Below, in pieces: positions 49,501-57,852 of a DNA stretch of 64,000 nt; position 1 is the first letter of the stretch, and every line of letters begins with the position of its first letter. Source of the DNA: Alitta virens (lineage: Eukaryota > Annelida > Polychaeta > Phyllodocida > Nereididae). The notes beneath the pieces were generated by a model that ran no database searches, was not told the DNA's origin, and saw only the letters and a program-made list of their open reading frames with translations. A program made the translations under genes and the position numbers. The stretch covers positions 16,620,058 through 16,684,057 of the forward strand of contig OW028575.1 in the NCBI GenBank assembly GCA_932294295.1, read 5' to 3'.

Positions 49501-50206
49501 CCACTGCTCAATATACACTGCAGAATTAACAGCTATTTACCTTGCCTTAAAGAACATCGAGGACTCAGAATCAGATCGTTATGTTATCTGTTCTGATTCA
49601 AAATCTGCTCTTCAAGCAATCCAAAATAAACAACTTGATAACCCTGGGATCTTAGATGTTCTGATTAAGTATTTCTATCTTCACGAATACAAAGACATAG
49701 TATTCTGCTGGATTCCTGGACACGCTGGCATTGAAGGGAATGAAAAAGCAGACCTGGCAGCAAAAAGGGCTCTTACAAAAGAGATAACTGATTTTACCAT
49801 TCCATACACTGATTTTAAAATGACTATAAAATCTTTTATCATGTCTTGCTGGCAAAGACAATGGAATGAATGTAATAACAACAAGTTGCATTCAATCTTA
49901 CCTTGCATTCAAAATAAAATACCTAGTAGGTTCAATACTCGCAAAGATCAAGGAATATATCACAGATGCCTCATAGGACATTCCAGACTTACACATTTAC
50001 ACCTTTTAGTCAATGAACCGGCACCGGTATGCCAGAGTTGTCGGTGCCCCCTAACAATCAAACATATTTTATTAGATTGCAGCCACTTACAACGCTTTAG
50101 AAGACCTTTGTTTCAAGCTAATACCTTACAACATCTCTTCACCAGATATCCAACCCAGACAATTATTGATTTTTTATATGCTTCTGGTTTCTACTACCAA
50201 ATATAG
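46523..50206 (+). CDS. LINE ORF2: AP endonuclease, reverse transcriptase, RNase H, zinc motif (L3)
   Basis: 1227 residues. Endonuclease 1-220: IIQWNCRGF (N8), CLQETF (E35), LGDFNSHN (D133, N135), AIDLSICD (D184) and GSDHFP (D208, H209). RT about 430-760: NYRPIALTS, FRRHRSTLDHL, FFDLEKAYD (D579), NGVPQGSILSP, LYVDDF (D669, D670) and KFLGVLFD. RNase H about 960-1085: YTDGSK (D967), TAELTAI (E1001), CSDSKSA (D1025), PGHAGIEGNEKADLA (H1067, D1077). C-terminal C1170-C1173-H1181-C1186. This order is that of the I group of non-LTR elements. It nicks target DNA and reverse-transcribes the RNA in place. ORF2 starts in a different frame from ORF1 after 70 nt, so translation needs reinitiation or an internal start. 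Particular changes here: I for T in SPTLFNV, L for I in YRAITRS. Confidence 0.96.
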   Translation: MDSIIQWNCRGFRANFDEIGCMVQDLNPSVFCLQETFLKPPNSFKLRNYHMYNTYGNIAHDRATGGSSILVKNGIIHTHIALNTNLQATAVRLNLNKTFTICSIYIPPPFHLTASDLHNLYNQLPEPRLILGDFNSHNQLWGSTSHNNKGKTIEDFLNDHTLCLFNDGSPTYLHPGHGTFSAIDLSICDPALFLEFEWRVLEDTHGSDHFPIVLQNVEGTREVGQLRWKLHKADWTSFEKHCLETITMSHYRNCNNLVEDFTDDITDIANKTIPMTKNNSKRSARPWFDDEVREAIKNRKKALRIFKSQPTINNLNNFKCLKAKARRIVRQKKRSCWRDYVSRLTERTPSNKVWKMIKKIEGKNLASHVSILEVNGEHLSSPEQISNGLGEQFAYNSSSENYTREFQCYKAQAERLTLNIQSDNSEDYNSYITLEELQKVILKATDSATGPDNIHYQILKHLPQSSLKTLLYIFNQIWEKGCLPSLWKQATVIPIPKPGKDHSDPMNYRPIALTSCLCKTMERIVTDRLVWFLESNQLITEFQSGFRRHRSTLDHLVRLETYVRDAFINREHVVAIFFDLEKAYDTTWKYGIMKDLHDLGLRGRLPVFIGSFLQDRFFKVRVGSTMSSPYSQENGVPQGSILSPILFNVKINSIVNSISENLMSSLYVDDFLIAYRSRYMPTIERQLQLNLNRIHKWSLENGFKFSKQKTVCLPFYYLRSNHPDPSLIIDNCQIKVVNETKFLGVLFDSKLSFIPHIKALKAKCLKSMNLLKVVSKYNWGGDTTVLLRLYRALTRSRLDYGSVVYGSARPSYLKCLNSVHHQGLRLSLRAFRTSPVESLYVLAGEPPLSLRRIKLSMQYILKVASTPTNPTYDVIFHPKYMHHYESRSNAIRPLGLRMKFYLEAAKIDTTIIAETEVPPIPPWILPVPKVILDLAELRKSETNPVDYQNLFYSIRFKYESYKFLYTDGSKMERRVGCAVTSYKTVIAECRLPDHCSIYTAELTAIYLALKNIEDSESDRYVICSDSKSALQAIQNKQLDNPGILDVLIKYFYLHEYKDIVFCWIPGHAGIEGNEKADLAAKRALTKEITDFTIPYTDFKMTIKSFIMSCWQRQWNECNNNKLHSILPCIQNKIPSRFNTRKDQGIYHRCLIGHSRLTHLHLLVNEPAPVCQSCRCPLTIKHILLDCSHLQRFRRPLFQANTLQHLFTRYPTQTIIDFLYASGFYYQI

Positions 50207-50303
50207 TTAATCAATCTTAACCTAGAGAGCCTCTACATAGCCCACTCAGGTGCTGATGAGGCGTTAAACAATAACTCACACACACACACATGCAACAGCT
50301 CTA

Positions 50304-50480
50304 AATATTTTTAAATGGCTACCATGGCGAAAGTTTTCCTCTGCGCTGCAATATTTTAACAACAGTTTAAGGTGCCATAAAACTACATTATCGGACAATT
50401 TGAGCAAAATCCAGGATCTACAACATTACAAATATTTAGATATTGTTTTAATTTTCTATGCAAATGCCTCTTAATGATTT
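50304..50480. other. Host DNA right of the LINE pair
   Basis: Resumes the sequence interrupted at 39182. No exon is evident. Confidence 0.4.
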
Positions 50481-50583
50481 AGAGGAGTACTTGATTGGCA
50501 GCAGCTATAAGCAAATCAAATTTGCACATTTATGAAGGTGAGAGGCTTGTATATGCTGATGATACAATACTGCTAGTGGGTGG

Positions 50584-50704
50584 GTCAAGTCAAGATTTAC
50601 GTCTTGTATTTCTGCACACGATCTGCTAATTAGAACAGGCATCGACCATGGCAATAAGAAGAAGGATAAAACAGCCATCCAACTTAGGCTAGACGGGGAT
50701 CGAA
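50584..50704 (-). mobile_element. Diverged SINE fragment, reverse orientation
   Basis: The reverse complement reads GTTTCGATCC...CTAGCCTAAGTTGGATGGCTG...GTGCAGAAATAC and ends in a CCACCCACTAG tail. ATACTGCTAG is found on both sides of the SINE pair, marking its target duplication inside the RT fragment. Confidence 0.85.
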
Positions 50705-50718
50705 ACCACTATACTGCT

Positions 50719-50900
50719 GTGGGGCAGGGGCCTAGCTCAGAGGTAGCGCTCTGGGCTTCCAACCGCTGGGTCCCGGGTTCGATTCCCGGTCGAGCCTAAG
50801 TTGGATGGCTGTTTCATCCTTTGTCTCATTGCCATGGTCTCTGCCTGTCCTAATTAGCCCAACTGGTGCAGAAATACAGGACGTAAAGCCCTAATCACCC
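50719..50900 (+). mobile_element. tRNA-derived SINE, full length
   Basis: Complete copy. Duplication ACCACTATACTGCT at 50705-50718 and 50901-50914. It inserted at the edge of the older reverse-oriented SINE. Confidence 0.95.
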
Positions 50901-51382
50901 ACCACTATACTGCTAGCACTCGATGCCCTGCATCAATATTGAAAAAGGTTACGTCTCTCTGTCAGCTGTGGCAATGCAAAGTCATTGAGCTTTAAGTATT
51001 TAGGCATCACAATGGAGTATAATGGTAGTTACAAACAAAATGCTAGAATTGAACATGCAGCGCAATGCAATCTCTCATCCCAAGACTTGACCTTCAATAC
51101 TGCTGCATTACTATGAGGTATCACACTTCACACCAGTACATATATGACTTGGTTGAAAAGCTACACCTGAAGTTTAGTCACATAAATGGCAACTATGATG
51201 TATACAATAATGAAAACCTGTAGTCTTGAAGACAGTCGTACATAAAACCTAATTAGCAGAATTAGAGTGTTATCATGCTTTTGCTTTATTATGTGACATA
51301 ATTATATATTTTGTGTATATTTATGATGTCCATAAAAACCATAAATCTAGGAATAAATTGAAATTGCAGAGAAATAATTTAC

Positions 51383-54300
51383 CTTCAAGATGTAAACTCC
51401 ACATGAAACTCCATCAACTTGCTTAGGGTGAGACATAGTGGTCAATTCATAGTCATTTCTGAAGAAGGTCCTCATAGCACTTCTACAAGTAAACGGTATA
51501 TCAAATGTACATTCTATTATATAAAATTTTCCAACATATTAAAATGATAGAATAATGACTTACTTCAACAAAGCTGCTATCTGTGACAGTCGTTTATCAT
51601 CCTCCCCCATGGGATTCAGATACAGTACCTTTCTTACTTTGATGTCAATTACCTGAAAAGAACAATGATGAACAACGGCTTTTATCAGTTAGGTAGAATA
51701 CATTTCTGAAACAGATGAATTCCTTCACAAGTATTGGAAAATGCATTGAAGAATTCAGCCAAAAATTATATATACCAACATTTTGATAAAATAAAAAAAA
51801 TTGCATTTTAGGGGACCTCTTAAGTCTACCATTGAGTACCTACCAACAAGCACCAGTGGTTACCACATTCATTATTGGCCCTAATGGCCAGGTCAAAGTT
51901 GCCCTTTAAAAGTTCTTGTTCTGCCTGTTCAAATAAAACCACAGTTATTGTAATCATGATAATGCATGAATAATATTGTTATACATCATATAAATCTTAC
52001 TAATTGTTGAACACTTTGAATTAGCTAAAGTTTTAACACAGTTGGGGGATCATATAAATACACACCGCCCTCCATTATTTAAGTGTTCATACGGTAATTA
52101 TATTTTCAAGATACTATATATTCCATTTCTGGTTTTAGATCAAAGTGATGAAATATGAGGGAGTATTGCTCTACCCTTTTGATGTTCCTATTTTTTCTAT
52201 GAGGTTTCTCAAGCATCTCTGTTACTGCAAAACTGTTCATGACAAATATTTCCTACAAAATGAAAATTTTCTAATCATTAATAAGATGATATATTCGTTG
52301 AATATAGCCTTAAAAATTGCCTAAAACTATGAACAATTATTTAAAATAAGTCAACTGAACTGCTATATTGAAATACTTACGGGCTTCACCAAGTTATTGT
52401 CTTCAGTTATATTATGTAATGTGTTATTACATTGAGAAACTTTAATAAATTCACTGATATAACAAATTTTCTAATATATTAATTATCTAATAGAAAGTTG
52501 TTCACCATAGTGATGATTAAAAAAATACAGGATAAATATTTGCAGTCTTTATAAGATCATCATTTTCTGGTTGTCAATAGTTTACAGTTTCGAAAAAAAA
52601 CAACTATAGATCTATATCATTATTGGAAGGGCGGGGGCCTAGCTCAGAGGTAGCGCTCTGGGCTTCCAACCGCTGGGTCCCGGGTTCGATTCCCGGTCGA
52701 GCCTAAGTTGGATGGCTGTTTCATCCTTTGTCTCATTGCCATGGTCTCTGCCTGTCCTGATTAGCCCAACTGGTGCAGAAATACAGGACGTAAAGCCCTA
52801 ATCACCCCACCCCATATCATTATTGGAATTCCTCATCAAAATACAGAGATACTGCCTTATGTTAAACATCCCATTGAAAACAAAATTAAAGGACTCTTTT
52901 TTTATTGTTAGGCTGTTTTTGTGTTATGTTTTTTTAATATTTTTTTATGACAAACTTTGATTGTCACAATTTATCATGTTCGTTATGTTGTTTCGATATT
53001 AACTTACCTTCCCTGATTTCTTAGCCAGTACTCTTAGATAAGCATTAACACCCTGAAATTGAGATCATGATTTGTTGTTAATAACAAATGCATTCGGAAT
53101 CATTAAAACTATCCGATCAAGTTATCCTAAGAACATCCTATGAACAATGATGAAATGACCACAGTGGCCAGTGATTTGATTTATTCTACTCCTTATGCGC
53201 AAGATTGCTATTTGAGGATCACAGGAAAACCATTGGTTCAGAAATGGGAAGTTACTCCTTGTAACCTTCACCAAAGGACAATTTTAAAGAAACCCTATTT
53301 GTGATGTTTCAGTTATTTATTATGTATTACATAATTTCAGTGTGATTGATTAAAGAATTTTAATGGGTAGAAAAACTAAAAGATTGTCCTGCCACTCAAG
53401 TAGATGATGTACATAAAAAACAGTACATGTATAAAACAACAACGATGGAGAGTTAAAATGTAAAAATATAGAAATGAAATGTATAAAATTAGATGACATC
53501 ATCATTTGTGCACTAGTACATCAATTTAAACACCAATTAATTTTTACTTACAACATCATCTAATTCTCCTGTAAGAATTTCATAAATGTTTCTGGCCCAT
53601 ACATTTTCTTGGGCAATCTTGGCAAGGACATACTGTGGGACTTCTTCCTTTTCTCCTTGCTTAATCACTTGGAGCTTAAAGTTTCAAAAATATGTGAACT
53701 CTTACTACCAGCCCATATGACAAATTGAACAAAATAGAAATGTATGCTCTCTTATTACCTGTTTTTGTATTCTTTTGCGTCCATGGAATTGATGATTGGC
53801 TGCTTGATGCTGATAAAGTGGATTATTAGTGAAGAGTTCATCACTACTGCTGGATATCTCAACTAAATCATCACTATTTCCATTCGGCCCGTCATAGTTT
53901 GGTTTAAGGATGTCATGTAAAGATGGTAAATTATCTTCATGTTCTTCATAGATTTCATGTAATTCCTGCAAATGGAGAGAGATAAAACATTGTTATTAAC
54001 TTCCTGACCATTATTTTTAAGCAAACTCACAGGCTTAATCCAACATTATCATGAGCTGTTTTCTTTTGCATGAAATATTAGACAGTTCCTTATTGATACA
54101 AGTCTACATGCCGCTAGCAATGATAGAACATCATCCGCAGAATTAAAAAGACAATATGCTTTCACAACTCCAAATGGTCGATCTACTTGTAAGTATGGTT
54201 TGATAAATTCCACTCACTTCATCATTTTCATCGTCACTGCCCGAAGTTGCAAAATCAGTTGGTAGTTCAGGTTTGTGTGATTCCTGCAAATGGAGAGAGA

Positions 54301-55778
54301 TAAAACATTGTTATTAACTTCCTGACCATTATTTTTAAGCAAACTCACAGGCTGAATCCTACATTATCATGAGCTATTTAGGGCGGGGGCCTAGCTCAGA
54401 GGTAGCGCTCTGGGTTTCCAACCGCTGGGTCCTGGGTTCGATTCCCGGTCAAGCCTAAGTTGGATGGCTGTTTCCTCCTTCGTCTCATTGCCATGGTCTC
54501 TGCCTGTCCTAATTAGCCCAACTGGTGCAGAAATACAGGACGTAAAGCCCTAATCACCCACCCACCCATCATGCACTATTTTCTTTGCATGAAATATTAG
54601 ACAGTTCTTTATTGATACAAGTCTACATGCCGCTAGCAATGATAGAACATCATCCGCAGAATTAAAAAGACAATATGCTTTCACAACTCCAAATAGTCGG
54701 TCTACTTGTATGTATGGTTTGATAAATTCCACTCACTTCATCATTTTCATTGTCACTGCCTGAAGTTGCAAAATCAGTTGGTAGTTCAGGTTTGTGTGAT
54801 TCCTGCAAAGGGAGAGAGAGAAAAACATTGTGATATTAACTTCCTGACCATTATTTTTAAGAAATCTCACAGGATTAATCCAACATTATCATGAGCTGTT
54901 TTCTTTGCATGAAATATTAGACAGTTCCTTATTGATACAAGTCTACATGCCGCCAGCAATGATAGAACATCATCCGCAGAATTAAAAAGACAATATGCTT
55001 TCACAACTCCAAATGGTCAGTCTACTTGTAAGTATGGTTTCATAAATTCCACTTACTTCATCGGTTTTATTGTCATTGTCAGGGGTCGCTGTTTCCTGTT
55101 CTGAGTCAGATAATGGGTCTGGTGTCGGTTCATTGATAGGAATTTTTCCTTTTCTCAATTCCTGCAATTGGATATAGATTAAACCCAGTTTATTCCTGCA
55201 TATAATATTTAAGCTACCTCAAGAGAGAAAAACACAGCAGTCATGGGCGAAGAATGACAGTTGTATTGTTTTCAATTAATGTTTCGAGATAAACAGTTAG
55301 ATATCTGTATTGCTGAACACTTAGGGCAGGGGCCTAGCTCAGAGGTAGCGCTCTGGGCTTCCAACCGCTGGGTCCCGGGTTCGATTCCGGTCGAGCCTAA
55401 GTTGGATGGCTGTTTCATCCTTCGTCTCATTGCCATGGTCTCTGCCTGTCCTAATTAGCCCAACTGGTGCAGAAATACAGGACGTAAAGCCCTAATTACC
55501 CACCCACCATTGCTGAACACTTATCTTGAAACATGAGACCAGCAGAATTAAATCTAGGCTATCTGGTCAATTATTTTGGTTTGTACTTTGTTTTGGCCAT
55601 GTTACTTGAGAGATTGTGTTTGAAATGGGGTGGATACTTGTGAGTATGGTTTCATGAATGCCACTACTGTTAGCAGTTATAATATACAACATCAGACTAA
55701 CTATGTTCACAAATTCTTTAAAAGAATTTACTATGTCTCTAAGTTCTTTAACTTTCAAGGCTTTTCCATTTCCATTGC
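51383..55778 (-). CDS. Ulp1/SENP-like C48 cysteine protease, multi-exon, 3' end missing
   Basis: Eleven minus-strand exons join in phase: 55778-55702, 55161-55057, 54802-54737, 54283-54218, 53965-53759, 53674-53552, 53052-53008, 52252-52175, 51924-51844, 51652-51564 and 51482-51383. The N-terminal half is acidic and low-complexity. The C-terminal half carries the Ulp1 fold: ELDDVGVNAYLRVLAKKSGK, IFVMNSFAVTEML, GNHWCLL (catalytic His), VIDIKVRKVLYLNP (Asn where most family members have Asp) and QVDGVSCGVYILK (oxyanion Gln and catalytic Cys). The family removes SUMO or related modifiers. Typically about 30 further residues follow the Cys; I did not find that exon before the RT fragment. It might lie beyond the 11-kb LINE pair. 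The upstream start is also not found. Whether it is a host gene or a transposon-derived protease is open. Confidence 0.75.
52629..52813 (+). mobile_element. tRNA-derived SINE, full length
   Basis: Complete copy in an intron of the C48 gene. Duplication ATATCATTATTGGAA at 52614-52628 and 52814-52828. Confidence 0.95.
53759..55161 (-). repeat. Tandem exon array with ~318-bp period in the C48 gene
   Basis: Exon starts at 53965, 54283, 54802 and 55161 are spaced 318, 519 and 359 bp. Removing the 202 bp of a SINE and its duplicated target, and the 39 extra bases of the last exon, gives about 318, 317 and 320. The two middle exons (66 bp each) encode ESHKPELPTDFATSGSDDEN with one difference, and the introns between are nearly identical (CTGCAAATGGAGAGAGATAA and AAGTCTACATGCCGCTAGCA repeated). 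Confidence 0.88.
54380..54567 (+). mobile_element. tRNA-derived SINE, full length
   Basis: Complete copy inside the exon array. Duplication ATCATGAGCTATTT/ATCATGCACTATTT (12 of 14) at 54366-54379 and 54568-54581. Confidence 0.93.
55324..55508 (+). mobile_element. tRNA-derived SINE, full length
   Basis: Complete copy. Duplication ATTGCTGAACACTTA at 55309-55323 and 55509-55523. The B box has lost one C (GATTCCGGTC). Confidence 0.95.
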
Positions 55779-55859
55779 CTACAAAGAAATATACGTGTAA
55801 CATAGCAACTCAAAACAAGCTCTCTAACCAACTTAACTAAAAGGGAATTTGCCAATAGT

Positions 55860-56387
55860 CTGACAAGTAGATGATTTTATGTTGTACGAATATGATATCC
55901 CATTAGTTTATTTACATCATGATACGGAAAGCTCATGAGTATAGATTCAAAGGGGAATTATTAGATTAGTTAAATTATTCTTTTGGGTAGAAGACAAAGA
56001 GTGATGGTCAGAAATAGTGGCGCCACACAATTTACAATTATGAGCGATATACAGCAAGGCTCAGGGTTAGGAACTCTGCTCTTGTCTTGATCATCTACAT
56101 CAGCAATCTGGCAAATGTAGTTTCCTCTGAGATCTTCATATTTGCCATGATGTGAAACTAAGCTACTACGAAGACTGGCACACAGTGTATAATTCTCAAA
56201 ACTACGTATAGTAATTTTAAGAATAGAAATCAGATCTGTTCTATAGGCTGAGCCCCATTTAAGACTATAGGTAAGATTACTAAATTATAATTTAGTGTGA
56301 AAAGGTTTTATTTGCCAAATTATTTTGTATCTTTATATATAATCAGATAATTTCAAAAAAGTTTAATCCATTATTATGTTTAAAAAC
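55860..56387. other. No gene recognised
   Basis: AT-rich, probably intronic for the C48 gene. A weak RT-like word (SGLGTLLLS, near 56060) could be a remnant of another LINE but is too short to support. Confidence 0.3.
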
Positions 56388-56516
56388 TCAGGTTTGTGAT
56401 GGGGATACAAACGGCACATCAGGCCACCAACAGGGTTTGCATTGATCGTTTCCCCATGGTTTTCGGCTGCCTTTTTTGGATTCTCCAAAAATAAGTTGCG
56501 GCACTAAGGCACAAAG
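56388..56516 (-). CDS. Exon-like ORF with a WWPxxVPF motif, possibly 5' part of the C48 gene
   Basis: After an AAATCAG acceptor the minus strand reads LCALVPQLIFGESKKGSRKP, then WGNDQCKPCWWPDVPFVSPS and a stop. The GND-C-P-WWP-x-VPF arrangement recalls the WWP-x-D/E-x-P segment next to the DNA-binding region of NRF-1-type proteins. Donor choice is unclear (GTATCC after VPF is possible). It would fit as an upstream exon of the protease gene, but the phase to the next exon is not proven. Confidence 0.4.
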   Translation of the reverse strand, partial: LCALVPQLIFGESKKGSRKPWGNDQCKPCWWPDVPFVSPSQT

Positions 56517-56593
56517 CTGATTTTTTTTGTGTGAGATGACAGACATCAATATTTCGGTTGATGCCTCTGAGATCAACTTTCTCACCTTTAGCC

Positions 56594-56983
56594 GGGCGGA
56601 GGCCTAGCTCAGAGGTAGCGCTCTGGGCTTCCAACCGCTGGGTCCCGGGTTCGATTCCCGGTCAAGCCTAAGTTGGATGGCTGTTTCATCCTTCGTCTCA
56701 TTGCCATGGTCTCTGCCTGTCCTAATTAGCCCAATTGATGCAGAAATACAGGACGTAAAGCCCAGGGCGGAGGCCTAGCTCAGAGGTAGCGCTCTGGGCT
56801 TCTAACCGCTGGGTCCCGGGTTCGATTCCCGGTCGAGCCTAAGTTGGATGGCTGTTTCATCCTTCGTCTCATTGCCATGGTCTCTGCCTGTCCTAATTAG
56901 CCCAATTGGTGCAGAAATACAGGACGTAAAGCCCTAATCACCCACCCCCACCCAGGACGTAAAGCCCTAATCACCCACCCACA
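56594..56983 (+). mobile_element. Outer SINE of a SINE-in-SINE pair
   Basis: A SINE inserted in host DNA with duplication TCACCTTTAGCC (56582-56593 and 56984-56995). A second SINE interrupts its 3' end. Confidence 0.93.
56764..56952 (+). mobile_element. Inner SINE, inserted in the tail of another SINE
   Basis: Complete copy flanked by CAGGACGTAAAGCCC (56749-56763 and 56953-56967), which is itself part of the SINE 3' end. Confidence 0.95.
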
Positions 56984-56999
56984 TCACCTTTAGCCCCGT

Positions 57000-57699
57000 C
57001 AGGTCGTGAACCTAATAAATAGAAATATATACTTACTCAACCAATATACACACAAATTCATATAACTACAGGCATTAGCAAGCGATTTTAATAACTAAAC
57101 AAAATTTTTTACTGTATAAGTCCATTATATGCAGTGCTTGTCAAAGTTGTGGCCGACACCTGATTAGTGGTCATCAATTCTTATGTCCAGGCCTGGACGG
57201 ATCAGAATATTTTAGAAATTTAGTGCAAAGGATGATAGATATGTCCAGAACTCTGATGTCAGCCACAACTTGGAGGTCGGGCTCTGTATAGTGGCTATAC
57301 CAGGTTATGTAATACTTACTTAAAAACATAATAAAAATAATAATATCAGTAGTGATTAAAATTAAGATCTAGTGATTTAATTGTATTGAATTGAATTGTG
57401 CGCTTCATTTATGATCATCAAATAAGTAGTAGGGTGTTGGATATACTTGAAGATGTTGTGGTCAGGCCTGCAGCGATATTTGCAAGATGTGGCTCCACAG
57501 CTGCCAGCATGCATTGATTGCCTAAATCAAGATAATGTTTTTCCTAGATATTAGTTTTTTAATGTTATTCATTACACTAAACGTAATACAATAAGTGGAT
57601 GAACCCTCAGTATCAACTGCATAACGTACGTGCTATATGAAGTTCTCCAACAGGATTTATGTAAAGTAACCCCAATGGCGTCATGTAATCCCTTTTTGA
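57000..57699. other. No gene recognised; one possible exon fragment
   Basis: AT-rich. On the minus strand 57510-57400 encodes CMLAAVEPHLANIAAGLTTT, which has protein-like composition but no clear splice sites. Confidence 0.3.
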
Positions 57700-57784
57700 G
57701 CCCTCGAAGGTCCTGGGCCTCCACGCGGCAAGGGTGGAAACACTTGGGGTGAAGTCCTCTATCCCCAGTGGCTAAAACAGGACA
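57700..57784 (+). ncRNA. HDV-like ribozyme, 5' end of LINE copy L5
   Basis: Same fold as at 44878. The L3 strand CAGGACC is CAGGACA here, so P2 has six pairs, and GGCGAG is GGCAAG, which costs the first base pair on the P1 3' side (C of GCCCTC faces A). Activity may therefore be reduced in this copy. Confidence 0.85.
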
Positions 57785-57852
57785 GTGCGCATTGCACAAA
57801 CTGTTCCAGCTTTACAGGAGGGTGTGTCCCCTACCATACAGGGGAAACAAAA

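Larger units (their letters stand above)
44878..50289 (+). mobile_element. I-like LINE copy L3, full length and intact, in tandem with L2
   Basis: 5,412 bp: ribozyme, 153-nt leader, ORF1, 70-nt spacer, ORF2, ~60-nt 3'UTR and a (CA)n tail. The duplication ATGCAACAGCTCTA lies on both sides (44864-44877 and 50290-50303), the same 14 bp as for L2, giving target-LINE-target-LINE-target. Both ORFs are open with all key motifs, so this copy could be active. Confidence 0.97.
50500..51210 (+). pseudogene. Fragment of a second, older LINE reverse transcriptase
   Basis: ERLVYADDTILL (50548-50583) is the RT active-site YADD motif. After two SINE insertions the frame continues with LDALHQY and, near 50985, SFKYLGITMEYNGSYKQNAR, the block after YADD in LINE RTs. 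It is unrelated at sequence level to the I-like LINE (YVDD, KFLGVLFD) and no longer has a continuous frame. Confidence 0.75.

Noticed and set aside
49652..49908. Minus-strand ORFs of 73-86 codons repeated in each LINE copy.
   Set aside because: They are antisense shadows of RNase H and other ORF2/ORF1 regions, and they recur only because the LINE recurs.
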